A stretch of DNA of 64,000 nt. Origin: Enterococcus devriesei (GTDB taxonomy: Bacteria; Bacillota; Bacilli; Lactobacillales; Enterococcaceae). The stretch lies in the NCBI RefSeq assembly GCF_001885905.1, contig NZ_JXKM01000004.1, positions 62,001-126,000 on the forward strand, in the 5' to 3' direction. The first letter of the stretch is position 1; each line of letters begins with the position of its first letter. Below, one piece after another: positions 54,730 to 64,000 of this stretch. The notes under the pieces are model-generated. The model had not been told where the DNA came from. It ran no database searches and saw only the letters and a program-made list of their open reading frames with translations. The position numbers were made by a program, and so were the translations under genes.

Positions 54730-54836
54730 CATAAACCTTCTCTCTTATCAGTTTTTACTTTAAAAGGTGAAATGAGAACCCTTTCTTAAGTTTACAACCG
54801 ATCTCTTTTTCAAACAAGCGTTAGTTCCTTGGAAAG

Positions 54837-54885
54837 AAAAAAAGCCTGTCTCACAGCGCTATTTTTGCTGTAGACAAGCTTTTTT
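54837..54885. terminator. Terminator of the GH2-MFS unit
   Basis: On the minus strand AAAAAAGCTTGTCT faces GAGACAGGCTTTTTT, with a partly paired ACAGC/GCTGT interior. T runs occur on both strands. Confidence 0.87.
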
Positions 54886-54896
54886 AAGAAGTCAGT

Positions 54897-56117
54897 TTAG
54901 GCTTCTTGAAATTTCTCTAATTGATCTTGGATCGTTTGTTCAGACTTTTTTTCAATACGTGTACCTAAACGTGTGATTAGTAGAAATACTGCCATTACTA
55001 GACTGACAGCAATTCCAGCGAAGTACGAGTTTGCTCCCGCTGAAATTTTAGTAGCGGCTAGGAGCATCGGTGCTGTGAAGCCTGCGATTGAAGAAATCAA
55101 CGTATTCATTGCGATAGCAACCGGAAATTGTTGATGATTTGCCAAAACTGACAGTTCATACGGAATCGTTGCATTGACCATCACGATCCCCATACCTGAA
55201 AACATATTACCAATGATATGCATGATTGGATTATTGAAGGAAACGATACAAACAAATGATAAGGCGAAAGCAACAAAGCCCCAAGCCATCGTATCTGTTT
55301 TTGTCGCTTTACGAATATATTTCAACCCAAATGCCGTACAGATTCCACCGATGTTTCCAAGTGCAGTGACCATTGCGGTATATGCGGTACCATTTCCTTT
55401 TGAAGCCAATAAGATTGATTGGTTCGCCATAAAAATCATAATACATAAGGACGTAACAAAAGTTACCAGGAGCATTACATAAACATATCCATTCAAACTT
55501 TTCACCGTTTTGCCAAAGCTATGTCCCTTTTGGGCTGAAACTTCTTCTTCTGAAAGTTTTCTGTCTTTAGGTACTAAGAATAAAACGACCAAAAGAATAA
55601 CAATTGCCGCCCCATAGACCCAAAACAGATTTTTCCAATTTGTTCCCCCTAACATACCACCGATTGCGGTGAAGCCCATCATCCCTAAATTATTAAAGCC
55701 CACGGCCCAGCCCATCACAGTCGCCCGTTCCTCCCCAGCAAAATGCTCTTGTAATAAAACCGGACCGACATTGCTGATTAAGCCTAAGCCAAAACCTAAT
55801 GCCACCATACATGCTAAAATGATATTCAAACTATTATTATAAAAAATCGGCAATAATCCGCTAATTGCGACCACAGCGACGGAAAAGACACCAATATTCT
55901 TACGCGTCATTTTATAAGTCAGCCAAGTAAATGCAATAGTTGCAACTAATTGGCCTAATTGGGGAATCGAACTAAGCATTTGAACTTTCGAGATTGGTTC
56001 TTGGGGGAAAGATTTGGCGATTGCCGCAATGGCAGCCCCCACAACTGAACCTGACATCAATAGAAGATTCATACTTAAAATGCCGACTGCCAACGATAAT
56101 TTTTTCTTATTCATCAT
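54897..56117 (-). CDS. MFS transporter
   Basis: 406 residues with about 12 membrane helices; LGFGLGLISNVGPVLLQEHFAGEERATVMGWAVGFNNLGMMGFTAIGG is the helix 4-5 region of the cyanate/sugar-like MFS group. It lies 130 bases after the GH2 gene in the same direction, without a terminator between, so it may import a beta-galactoside, glucuronide or plant glycoside. AGGAGAG precedes two adjacent ATGs; either may be used. Confidence 0.85.
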   Translation of the reverse strand: MMNKKKLSLAVGILSMNLLLMSGSVVGAAIAAIAKSFPQEPISKVQMLSSIPQLGQLVATIAFTWLTYKMTRKNIGVFSVAVVAISGLLPIFYNNSLNIILACMVALGFGLGLISNVGPVLLQEHFAGEERATVMGWAVGFNNLGMMGFTAIGGMLGGTNWKNLFWVYGAAIVILLVVLFLVPKDRKLSEEEVSAQKGHSFGKTVKSLNGYVYVMLLVTFVTSLCIMIFMANQSILLASKGNGTAYTAMVTALGNIGGICTAFGLKYIRKATKTDTMAWGFVAFALSFVCIVSFNNPIMHIIGNMFSGMGIVMVNATIPYELSVLANHQQFPVAIAMNTLISSIAGFTAPMLLAATKISAGANSYFAGIAVSLVMAVFLLITRLGTRIEKKSEQTIQDQLEKFQEA

Positions 56118-56247
56118 AATTACTCTCCTTTTTTTGTTTCCGCTTTCAAATTATAAATAAAGTATAGAGCAGAAAAAACAAGCTCACCATATCCAAAAAT
56201 CATCCAAACTGTGGTCTTTTCATAGAATGTTTTTCCTGTCTGAACAT

Positions 56248-58638
56248 TTACTCTTGAATCTCCGTCTGAACATTGCATTCTCCGTTCGAACGAATGATCA
56301 GCAAAGCTTGACCTTGAAACAGTCGAACCTGTTTCAGACTATATTCTTCATAATTTGCCGGATCACCATTGGCTAATCCGATTACCATTCCGTTTTCAAC
56401 GGCGACAGTCACCCTGTTGTCAGCTGTATGAACCAATCGTTGCTGAGCATCAATTCCCTTCAACCGATACAAGCTGTATTCTTCACCATCAAAAATTTTT
56501 TCAGAGACTACTGATTTGATTATCGAACTTGTTTCTTTGTAAGCCTGTGTCACAGGTTGTCCATGATCATAGCCAATAACCTCTAACTTACCTGCTTGAT
56601 AAGGAACAATCCAGTCCACAACATGTTCATTTACCGGTTTTTTTCCATAACTTTTTTGATTAATAAAAAGTTCAGCTTCACTCGTATTACTAAACACACG
56701 AACAGGCACGTGGCCGTTTGAGTCAATTGGAAGCCCCTCTAAATTCCAGTGCGGCAAAACATGGATCATAGGTTCTTTTCGCCATGAAGCCGCATAATAA
56801 TAATAGTAGTCTTTTGGAAAACCACATAAATCCGCAATTCCAAACGCAGAGGAGATCGCCGGCCAACCAAATGGAGAAGGTTCACCATAATAATCAAAAG
56901 CCGTCCATAAGAATACACCACCCATATATGGATGCTCATTTAAATAGGACATAACTTTTTCCGGTTTTGCTGTTCCACCTACACCAGGATCACCGGGCTG
57001 ACGTTTTCCCGGCAAGACCATTGAAAACATCGAACCAAAATTAGAACATTGGCATTTTTTTTCATCATCTTGATAAATTCCTCTTGTAGAAAAATAAGAG
57101 GCACTCTCCGTACTCATTAGCGGTACTCCTGGATAATTTTCTTTTATTTTTACAGCTCCTGGTCCCATAACGTCTGCTTCAGGATAATTGACACCTAATA
57201 CATCAAAGATAGCCAAATACTCTGGATCAACGATTCCTTTAGGATTAAGCAGCTCGGCTGATACCACTAGGCTTTCATAATTGTTTCGCTTGATACTCCT
57301 TACTAGTCTTTTGGCAATTCGACCCGCTTGTGCCGTATTGCCGATTACTTCTTCATTAGCCACCGACCAAAAAACCAATGATGCATGCATACGACTCTTA
57401 ATCACCATTTCTTCTAGATCTCTCAAGCGCCATGGCGTACTTTCCAACAACCTATTTTCATTCATTAAAAGAATCCCAAATTTATCACAAGCAGTTAATA
57501 GCTCCTCAGAAGCAAAATGATGCGCACTCCGCCAAGCATTCACACCCATGTCCTTCATGATTTTTACTTTGTAATCGACGATATCTTGATTCAGGGCGAT
57601 TCCCACCCCTGCAAAATCTTGGTGCTCACAAACACCTTGCAATATATAAGATTCTCCATTTAAATAGAACCCAGAAGTATCATAGGCGAACGTTCTCACT
57701 CCAAACTTCTTATGACACTCATCTGTGTCAATTCTAAAAATTGCATCATAAAGATATGGACTTTCTGGTGACCAAAGTTTGGGTGCCACAATTTCAAATT
57801 CTTTCGTTACCGTTCGTTCTTCAAACGGCTGCATTATCTGTGAATCAAACACTACAGCTTGGCTTCCAATACTGATTTCTGGAAGAACTGTTCTCACTTG
57901 TTCAGAAGAATTTTCTATACAGATTTCCGCCCCCATAGACGCTTTCTCGGAGTGAATCTCTTTTGTATAGATATATGCTTTGTCTTGGTTTATAGCTGTT
58001 AATGGACGTATTTCCAACCATACATCTTTGTAGATCCCACCGCCTTCATACCACCAGCCTTCAGGACCCGTCGTTGTGTCGCTCCTCACTAACAACACAT
58101 TCGTGCCCTCATTTCCGTAGCGAACCATTTCAGTGACATCAAAAGAAAAGCTCACGTAACCACTATTATTACTGCCTACATAAGCCCCATTAAGCCAGAT
58201 GTCAGCTGACCTCATAACTCCTTCGAAGTGAATAATTATTCTCTTATGGTCTATCAACGTGTTTTCTAAAGAAAATGTCTTCCTGTAATACCCTATTCCT
58301 TCTGCTTTTGATCCTGACATTAAAAGCATTGGATCATCTACATACGGCTGACTGATTTTCCAATCATGAGGAATCGTAACTGTTTGCCAATTTTTATCTA
58401 AAGAAGCATCAAATTCAGTTCCCGCTAAGTTTTTTAGTCCTTGGACGGTATCCCCTCCAGCAATTAATTTTAGAAAATGCTCCCCTCCAAGTCCATAATT
58501 TACAGGATAACCCGCTTCCTCAGTGACCGGTGCTGTTAACCCACCTAAAGCATGGGCTTTCTTAGCCATTTTTCTAGGAATACCGATTTCTCCGTAATGA
58601 AATTTCCAATCTTGATTTAAGTTTCTTCTCTTTTGCAT
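56248..58638 (-). CDS. GH2 beta-galactosidase/beta-glucuronidase-family enzyme
   Basis: 796 residues, cytosolic. Sugar-binding jelly roll (about 1-210), immunoglobulin-like domain, TIM barrel from about 320, and an added C-terminal domain (DUF4982-like) after about 600. Acid/base Glu429 (SVANEEVIG) and nucleophile Glu511 (LMSTESASYF) are present. DUF4982-bearing GH2 enzymes are mostly beta-galactosidases, but substrate is not certain. AGGAGG precedes the ATG. The following MFS gene and the divergent AraC gene suggest a substrate-induced uptake unit. Confidence 0.88.
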   Translation of the reverse strand: MQKRRNLNQDWKFHYGEIGIPRKMAKKAHALGGLTAPVTEEAGYPVNYGLGGEHFLKLIAGGDTVQGLKNLAGTEFDASLDKNWQTVTIPHDWKISQPYVDDPMLLMSGSKAEGIGYYRKTFSLENTLIDHKRIIIHFEGVMRSADIWLNGAYVGSNNSGYVSFSFDVTEMVRYGNEGTNVLLVRSDTTTGPEGWWYEGGGIYKDVWLEIRPLTAINQDKAYIYTKEIHSEKASMGAEICIENSSEQVRTVLPEISIGSQAVVFDSQIMQPFEERTVTKEFEIVAPKLWSPESPYLYDAIFRIDTDECHKKFGVRTFAYDTSGFYLNGESYILQGVCEHQDFAGVGIALNQDIVDYKVKIMKDMGVNAWRSAHHFASEELLTACDKFGILLMNENRLLESTPWRLRDLEEMVIKSRMHASLVFWSVANEEVIGNTAQAGRIAKRLVRSIKRNNYESLVVSAELLNPKGIVDPEYLAIFDVLGVNYPEADVMGPGAVKIKENYPGVPLMSTESASYFSTRGIYQDDEKKCQCSNFGSMFSMVLPGKRQPGDPGVGGTAKPEKVMSYLNEHPYMGGVFLWTAFDYYGEPSPFGWPAISSAFGIADLCGFPKDYYYYYAASWRKEPMIHVLPHWNLEGLPIDSNGHVPVRVFSNTSEAELFINQKSYGKKPVNEHVVDWIVPYQAGKLEVIGYDHGQPVTQAYKETSSIIKSVVSEKIFDGEEYSLYRLKGIDAQQRLVHTADNRVTVAVENGMVIGLANGDPANYEEYSLKQVRLFQGQALLIIRSNGECNVQTEIQE

Positions 58639-58754
58639 CTATAATCCTCCTCTGTTATTCCATATTTTAGACAGTTTGACACTGTGATATAATAAAAAAT
58701 ACCGACTTTTAGAAAACGTTTACTACAATTTCCCGACCTTTTTGGAGGTGTCCC

Positions 58755-59717
58755 ATGACTAAAGATCCTTTTTCTTCACTCCATTCAGCCAATGAAGAAA
58801 TCCCTCAAATTGCGACCCATTCTCCAATCGTGCTTTTTTTTAAACAAAAAATTGGTGGCACCGTACTTTACACTAAAGTACAAGATGGAGAAATTCTTTC
58901 GTTCGAAGATGAAGAATATAAAGCCCTGCATAAAAATCAAAATTTTGAATTAATGTATGTATTAAATGGCGAATTAACAAACCTAATCGAAGATAAAGAA
59001 TACCTTTTCCATGCTGGAGAAGGCTGTTTATTAAATACTCAGATTTTACATAGAGAGATTTTATCTGAAGGTTGTAATGTAGTCTTTCTAAATTTATCCC
59101 CCGCTGTAATAGCAGAGCTGCTGGACAATGACTCCGGCAACGGACCTATTTTCCAATTCTTAGAGCAGAACCTTCAGTCAGACGGACAATGGAAACGTAG
59201 TTATATCGAGTTTTCGCCTACTCTTCCATATCAAAGCGAAAACTTTCACATCATCTTAGACTCTTTACAATTAGAAATTGCTACTTCAAAAATTGGGAAG
59301 ACCTATTTCCAAAAGGGATTGATTTTACGTTTATTAGATGCACTAGAAAATTTAAATCAGTTTTCGCTTCAGCAAATTGATTTAGATTTATCAAAAGAAG
59401 ATTATTTGGTAAATCGCATCCTTCACTTAATTGACAGTCGTTTTGGAAATATTTCACGCAAAGAGATCGAAGCTGTTCTTCACTACAACGCCGAATACTT
59501 GAATCGTCTATTGAAACGTCAAACTAAAATGACGATTGCTCATTATGCTCAAACCGTTCGAACCAAAAAAGCACAGCAATTATTGACTTCGACTGATTTA
59601 TCCGTTCAGCGAATTGCTGAACAGTTAAATTTTTCCAATGAAGCGTATTTTTATCACTATTTCAAAAAGCAAACAGGCCTTTCGCCGAATCAGTATCGGC
59701 AAAAATTTACTTTTTGA
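58755..59717 (+). CDS. AraC-family regulator of the GH2-MFS unit
   Basis: 320 residues: N-terminal cupin-like sensor (MYVLNGELTNLIEDKEYLFHAGEGCLLN) and C-terminal AraC HTH pair ending VQRIAEQLNFSNEAYFYHYFKKQTGLSPNQY. Divergent from the GH2 gene with 116 bases between; the likely role is activation of GH2 and the MFS gene by their substrate. TTTGGAGG is seven bases before the ATG. Confidence 0.87.
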   Translation: MTKDPFSSLHSANEEIPQIATHSPIVLFFKQKIGGTVLYTKVQDGEILSFEDEEYKALHKNQNFELMYVLNGELTNLIEDKEYLFHAGEGCLLNTQILHREILSEGCNVVFLNLSPAVIAELLDNDSGNGPIFQFLEQNLQSDGQWKRSYIEFSPTLPYQSENFHIILDSLQLEIATSKIGKTYFQKGLILRLLDALENLNQFSLQQIDLDLSKEDYLVNRILHLIDSRFGNISRKEIEAVLHYNAEYLNRLLKRQTKMTIAHYAQTVRTKKAQQLLTSTDLSVQRIAEQLNFSNEAYFYHYFKKQTGLSPNQYRQKFTF

Positions 59718-59745
59718 ACTTTCATACAGTAGACTTTGAAAACAA

Positions 59746-59788
59746 TAAAAAGATCTGTGACCAAAAATCTGGCACAGATCTCTTTTTA
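59746..59788. terminator. Bidirectional terminator between convergent AraC genes
   Basis: AAAAAGATCTGTG faces CACAGATCTCTTTTT across 13 bases; runs of A and T on either side. Confidence 0.9.
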
Positions 59789-59840
59789 TTTATACGGACC
59801 AATTGGAAATAAAAACTTGGGTTTTTCACCAAAAAACTCA

Positions 59841-60851
59841 TTACTTTTTGGCATCAATTGAATATTTCTCACGATATTCCGTTGGTAATAGTTTTAAGTT
59901 TTTTCGAAACATTTTATAAAAATACGACGGATTCTCATAACCGACTTTTAGCGCGATCTGTTCGATAGGCGCATTAGTATAAGTCAAATATTCCGCCGCC
60001 ACATTCACACGCTGTAGATGGACCAATTTAATAAAGGTCAGCCCCGTGTGTTTTTTTAAATAATAAGAAAGATAATTTGGATTGAATCCGAAATGCTGCG
60101 CCATGTCATCCAAAGTGATCCGGGCGTAATTCTTTTCAATATATAAAAGCAGCGACAATAAATTAACTGAACTGTCATCCTCATTCGCGATAATTTCTTG
60201 TTCATTGGCGGCCGACCGAATAAAGCGGGCAAATAAGCTTAACAGCTCTAATCGAATGATCTGATTTGATTGTGTGTCGGGATAGTAGTACTCTTCGATG
60301 ATATCCATGATGAGCGATTGAATCTTACGATCCTCTTGTGTACGAAAAAGGCGATAAATATTTTCTCCTTGTATCTCATTAGACAGCAAAGAGAAAAGTA
60401 ATGAAGATACTTTTTTGGTCGTTCGATCATCATACATAAAATGATAGTCGTTCAACGTGAAAGCCGTATCTTTGAGCGCTAGATTCACTACGATGCTATC
60501 AGCGCTGATCGGCTCCACCCGATGAATTGTATGATTTCCAATCACGATCATATCATTTTGCTGTAGGGTTAATCGATCATTTTTCGTAATTACTGTACAT
60601 TCTCCGATCAATGGAACAATTATTTCAACATGATTATGGACATGATAGGGAATATACGATTCCACTGGCTGAACAGAGACTGCGATTGATTGCAAGGTGA
60701 CTTCCAATGAATCATCTAACGTATGAAAAAATTCATAAACAGGCTCATTTTTCAACGTTCCCGCTTTTCTTGGTCGCATCTCTATCCCGAGCTCGTCCCA
60801 GTTTCTAGGGGCATTTTTTTCTCTTAAAATTTTAAGCATATCCAACGTCAT
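59841..60851 (-). CDS. AraC-family regulator of the GH3-GH78 operon
   Basis: 336 residues: cupin sensor (SYIPYHVHNHVEIIVPLIGECTVITKNDRLTLQQNDMIVI, about 65-105) and C-terminal HTH pair (LDDMAQHFGFNPNYLSYYLKKHTGLTF, IEQIALKVGYENPSYFYKMFRKN). Divergent from the GH3 gene, 281 bases away, which it probably activates. No terminator problem: it ends at the shared hairpin at 59746-59788. Confidence 0.87.
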   Translation of the reverse strand: MTLDMLKILREKNAPRNWDELGIEMRPRKAGTLKNEPVYEFFHTLDDSLEVTLQSIAVSVQPVESYIPYHVHNHVEIIVPLIGECTVITKNDRLTLQQNDMIVIGNHTIHRVEPISADSIVVNLALKDTAFTLNDYHFMYDDRTTKKVSSLLFSLLSNEIQGENIYRLFRTQEDRKIQSLIMDIIEEYYYPDTQSNQIIRLELLSLFARFIRSAANEQEIIANEDDSSVNLLSLLLYIEKNYARITLDDMAQHFGFNPNYLSYYLKKHTGLTFIKLVHLQRVNVAAEYLTYTNAPIEQIALKVGYENPSYFYKMFRKNLKLLPTEYREKYSIDAKK

Positions 60852-61084
60852 GTTCCTTCACTCCTTCATCTAAGACTTCTAAGATCACGGATAAAGTCGA
60901 ATAATCACTGGCAATCTATCTTTCTGTCGGATTTTAGCATCCTTTTTATTCACAACTTCGATTAAACTATCTCATGAATGAATAAACCAATCAAGTCAAG
61001 ATTTACATTATGTTAAAGGAGCAATGAAATGAACACACCATAGATGTTTTTTCGCAATAGTTTCCACCAATTTTAAACGCTAGA

Positions 61085-61100
61085 ATGAAAGCGTGAACAA
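61085..61100 (+). promoter_or_regulatory. cre site for CcpA before the GH3-GH78 operon
   Basis: ATGAAAGCGTGAACAA matches the consensus WTGNAARCGNWWWCAW at all but one position. It overlaps a -10-like TAGAAT (61081-61086) and lies 33 bases before the GH3 start, so CcpA binding would repress. Confidence 0.65.
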
Positions 61101-61132
61101 GCATACTCAAACTCTATGGAGGCGAATGTTTT

Positions 61133-62824
61133 ATGGTAGACCTTACGAAAAAACCTTATTATTTAACAAATGAGCAAGTACAATGGATACAAGAAAAACA
61201 GGCAAGCATGTCCCTTGATGAGAAAATCGGTCAACTTTTTTTTGTGATTGGACAAGATGAAGATCAGGTGGATATCAACCAGTTCATTCAAAAATATCAA
61301 CCTGGTGGGATGATGTATCGCCCAGCGGAAGCAAAAAAAATCCAGCGAGAACTAGCGTCAGCACAAGCAACTAGTGATATCCCTCTATTCTTTTCCGCGA
61401 ATTTAGAATCCGGCGGGAATGGAATTATTTCTGAAGGTACTTGGTTTGGAAATCCTTTACAAATCGCTGCAACCGATGATCCCTCACAAGCTTATGAGTT
61501 GGGAAACGTTGCCGGCTATGAGGCTAGTCAAGTCGGCTGTAATATGTCCTTTTCCCCTATCGTTGATATCGACAAAAATTTCCGCAACCCGATTACCAAT
61601 ACGCGCACGTTTGGCAGTGACCAAGAACGCGTCATAAAAATGGCTGAGGCTCAACTCAAAGGCTTGCAAGACAATGACATTTTACCAGTGATCAAGCATT
61701 TTCCCGGTGACGGTGTAGATGAACGCGATCAACACTTACTAAGTACAGTTAATTCGCTTTCGGCTGATGAGTGGATGACTTCTTACGGGAAAATTTATCA
61801 AACCTTTATCGATCAAGGAATTAGCAGTATCATGATTGGGCATATTTTACAGCCAGCTTGGGAACGGAAGCTTTATCCAGAAATACCAGATGCTGATTTG
61901 AGACCTGCTTCAGCTTCAAAATTATTAATCGACGGTCTATTACGACAAACACTAGGCTTCAACGGCTTAACTATCACAGACGCGACACCAATGATTGGCT
62001 ACAATGCGATTTTACCAAGAAAAGATTTGCTTCCAGTTACTATCAACGCAGGGATCGACATGATTCTATTCAATAAAAATATTGACGAAGATTACACGTT
62101 TATCAGACAAGCCGTAGAAAATGGCACCTTGACCCTAGAACGAATCGACGAAGCTGTCACACGCATTCTTGGAACAAAAATGGCTCATGGATTGTTTGGG
62201 CCTGAGGCTAAACCAAAAGAAACTGTGCAATTAAAAACAGAAGAACATGCCGAAAAAGCCGCTATCGCCGCGAAAAAATCGGTAACTTTAGTCAAAGATC
62301 GTGCTCAGCTGCTACCTTTGTCCGTTGAACGATACCCGCGCATTCGCCTTGTGGTGCTTGGCGATTCAGATAACGGCGGCTTTAAGGAAGGCGGAAAAGT
62401 CACCGATATCTTCCAGCAAAACCTGCAATCTTTAGGCTTTGACGTTACTTTATTTGATCGAAACCAGTTAAACTTCCATGAGATTTTCGAAGAAGGCGTC
62501 GCTGAGATGGAAGAAAAATTTGATTTGGCATTGTACATTGCTAATGTGGAGACCGCAAGTAATCAGACGACCACTCGTTTAGATTGGATTCACTTAATGG
62601 CCGCGGATGCGCCGTGGTTTATGAAGTCGATCCCGACGATTTTTGTCTCAACAGCCAATCCGTATCATCTCTTTGACATTCCGGCGGTATCAACGTATAT
62701 CAATGCCTATACCGGAAATAAAGAGAGCATCGAAGCGACCATTCGTAAAATGACTGGTGAAGAAGCTTTTGAAGGCATTCATCCGGTTGACCCATTCTGT
62801 GGTGATACTCTTACCCATTTATAA
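61133..62824 (+). CDS. GH3 glycoside hydrolase
   Basis: 563 residues, no signal peptide. TIM barrel with KHFPGDGVDERDQHLL (residues 188-203), which matches the NagZ-type loop carrying the Asp/His acid-base dyad (Asp199, His201), and nucleophile Asp283 in LTITDATPM. A C-terminal alpha/beta domain (about 375-560) follows. The loop points to beta-N-acetylhexosaminidase-like GH3, but the next gene is a rhamnosidase, so a plant glycoside substrate is also possible. GGAGG is ten bases before the ATG. GH78 follows after 16 bases. Confidence 0.87.
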   Translation: MVDLTKKPYYLTNEQVQWIQEKQASMSLDEKIGQLFFVIGQDEDQVDINQFIQKYQPGGMMYRPAEAKKIQRELASAQATSDIPLFFSANLESGGNGIISEGTWFGNPLQIAATDDPSQAYELGNVAGYEASQVGCNMSFSPIVDIDKNFRNPITNTRTFGSDQERVIKMAEAQLKGLQDNDILPVIKHFPGDGVDERDQHLLSTVNSLSADEWMTSYGKIYQTFIDQGISSIMIGHILQPAWERKLYPEIPDADLRPASASKLLIDGLLRQTLGFNGLTITDATPMIGYNAILPRKDLLPVTINAGIDMILFNKNIDEDYTFIRQAVENGTLTLERIDEAVTRILGTKMAHGLFGPEAKPKETVQLKTEEHAEKAAIAAKKSVTLVKDRAQLLPLSVERYPRIRLVVLGDSDNGGFKEGGKVTDIFQQNLQSLGFDVTLFDRNQLNFHEIFEEGVAEMEEKFDLALYIANVETASNQTTTRLDWIHLMAADAPWFMKSIPTIFVSTANPYHLFDIPAVSTYINAYTGNKESIEATIRKMTGEEAFEGIHPVDPFCGDTLTHL

Positions 62825-62840
62825 AATAAGGAGGAAAAAA

Positions 62841-64000
62841 ATGATTATTTCTACTATTCTAATCAACCATATGAGCGAACCTCTAGGCTTTCAACTAGAT
62901 AATTTACGTATTGAGTTTACCGTTGAGGCTGACCACTTTATCGAATTAACGAAACAATTAACCATTCAAGAGTCTGAATCTCAAAAAATCGTTTATCAAA
63001 GCGAGAGATGTCCATTCGACAATAATTTTTTTGACGTGTCACTAGCGCTTATTCCTCGTACCCAGTACCAAGTAACCGTCACGCTTTATGATGAAGCTGA
63101 TCACCCAATTTCTAAAGAAACTCACTTTGAGACTGGAAAAATGAATGAAGTCTTTCAAGCGGATTGGATCGCGAACACCGACAAGACGCTTCAAAATACG
63201 CTGTTTAAAAAGAGTGTTTCTATTCAGTCACCAGTGAAGCGCGGCCGGCTTTACATTACCGGCTTAGGCATTTACGAAACGTATATCAACGGAGAAAAAG
63301 TTGGCGATGAATACCTAACTCCTGGCATTACCGCTTACGATCAGTGGCTCCAAATACAAACTTATGATGTGACTGATGCCTTCAATCAAAACCAAGAACA
63401 AGAATTACTGATTTCAACTGGTGATGGCTGGTATAAAGGAACGATCGGCTTTGATGGCGGGAAGGATCAAATTTATGGAGATCAGCATCGGGTTATCGCG
63501 GAATACCATCTTGACTATCCTGACGGAACCCATGAAATTATTGCTACTGATGATTCATGGCTGACTACCAACGGAAAAATAACGAAATCAGCGATCTATT
63601 ATGGAGAAGATCTTGATGACACCATTACTCCGAAAGAATGGCAGCCAGTCGTATTGCTAGATCAAGACAAAGAATGCCTACAAGACCGACTAAGTCTGCC
63701 AGTCAAAATTATGGAACGCTTGCCGGTACAAGAAATTCTTCATACTCCCGCAAATGAATACGTTCTAGACTTTGGACAAAATCAAACCGGCTGGCTAGAA
63801 TTTTATAATCGCGAACCAAAAGGAACCAAATTAGTCTTTCAAATGGGTGAGATTTTACAGGAAGAGAATTTTTATCGTGAAAATCTGCGGGAAGCGCGAG
63901 CTGCTTTTGTCTATATTTCAGATGGCGAGGAAAAATGGGTACGGCCCCACTTCACTTTCTATGGCTACCGTTATGTGAAAGTCGAAGGCAATACACGGCC
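62841..64000 (+). CDS. Alpha-L-rhamnosidase (GH78), N-terminal part
   Basis: About 386 codons from ATG 62841 (AAGGAGG eight bases upstream) to the window end; full-length relatives have about 870-1000 residues. No signal peptide. The N-terminal beta-sandwich domains start MIISTILINHMSEPLGFQLD, with the rhamnosidase hallmarks GLGIYETYINGEKVGDEYLTPG, VLDFGQNQTGW and FTFYGYRYVKVEG. The catalytic (alpha/alpha)6 barrel lies beyond the window. It removes L-rhamnose from plant glycosides or polysaccharides and is co-transcribed with the GH3 gene under the cre site. Confidence 0.9.
   Translation, partial: MIISTILINHMSEPLGFQLDNLRIEFTVEADHFIELTKQLTIQESESQKIVYQSERCPFDNNFFDVSLALIPRTQYQVTVTLYDEADHPISKETHFETGKMNEVFQADWIANTDKTLQNTLFKKSVSIQSPVKRGRLYITGLGIYETYINGEKVGDEYLTPGITAYDQWLQIQTYDVTDAFNQNQEQELLISTGDGWYKGTIGFDGGKDQIYGDQHRVIAEYHLDYPDGTHEIIATDDSWLTTNGKITKSAIYYGEDLDDTITPKEWQPVVLLDQDKECLQDRLSLPVKIMERLPVQEILHTPANEYVLDFGQNQTGWLEFYNREPKGTKLVFQMGEILQEENFYRENLREARAAFVYISDGEEKWVRPHFTFYGYRYVKVEGNTR

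Noticed and set aside
1-64000. CRISPR arrays, tRNA, rRNA and insertion sequences
   Set aside because: Looked for regular repeats, cloverleaf-type sequence and transposase motifs; none seen apart from the two Xer-type recombinases.

Overview
The window looks like a chromosomal segment of a low-GC lactic acid bacterium, most likely an Enterococcus (perhaps of the plant/gut casseliflavus-gallinarum-avium type; the species is inference). Supporting this are a heme-dependent cytochrome bd operon (cydABCD), an enterococcal-type NADH peroxidase, XerS-type single recombinases, C69 dipeptidase, an Mga-type regulator, PTS-coupled sucrose use, strong AGGAGG ribosome sites and many U-tailed terminators. 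There is no phage, insertion sequence, CRISPR array, tRNA or rRNA.

Layout. 0-5 kb: end of the trp operon (trpB tail, trpA), an SPFH membrane protein with a tiny partner, a frameshifted small gene, PepD dipeptidase and a lipid/diacylglycerol kinase. 5-11 kb: cydABCD with overlapping genes, a sigma-A promoter and a terminator. 11-19 kb: anchored cyclophilin, a two-gene operon of unknown function (DUF6323/DUF6179-like), a secreted sortase-fold protein without the usual catalytic Arg, an Mga-like regulator, a Rossmann/DUF2520 protein, a DUF3788 protein, then about 0.9 kb with no convincing gene but an orphan terminator. 19.6-35.7 kb: two XerS-like recombinases, one at each end, and between them a NADH peroxidase gene with in-frame UGA at its catalytic Cys codon, a MarR-controlled unit with two paralogous unknown proteins around a coiled-coil protein, a divergent drug exporter, glycerol dehydrogenase, three small unknowns, a metallophosphoesterase coupled to a 50-residue membrane peptide, a two-component system, a decayed acetyltransferase region, an XRE regulator pair and an Ada-type DNA repair protein. 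35.9-39.2 kb: ECF sigma factor, polytopic membrane protein and ABC transporter in one operon.

39.6-64 kb is a carbohydrate region: AraC regulator and GH36 alpha-galactosidase; GH13 glucosidase plus sucrose PTS (scrA) divergent from scrB-scrR with paired operators; flavin oxidoreductase, CocE/NonD hydrolase and LysR regulator; a membrane protein gene with ATG followed directly by TAA; aldo-keto reductase; MFS transporter and GH2 enzyme; two AraC regulators; and a GH3-GH78 operon behind a good cre site, running off the end. Together these suggest growth on plant sugars (sucrose, alpha-galactosides, rhamnosides) under catabolite control.

The most notable observations are the UGA at codon 42 of the NADH peroxidase, the unrecognised MarR-linked paralogue pair, the ATG-TAA start at 53.1 kb, the paired XerS-like recombinases, and several short genes that length cut-offs would miss (1797-1931, 29150-29302, 22948-23157).
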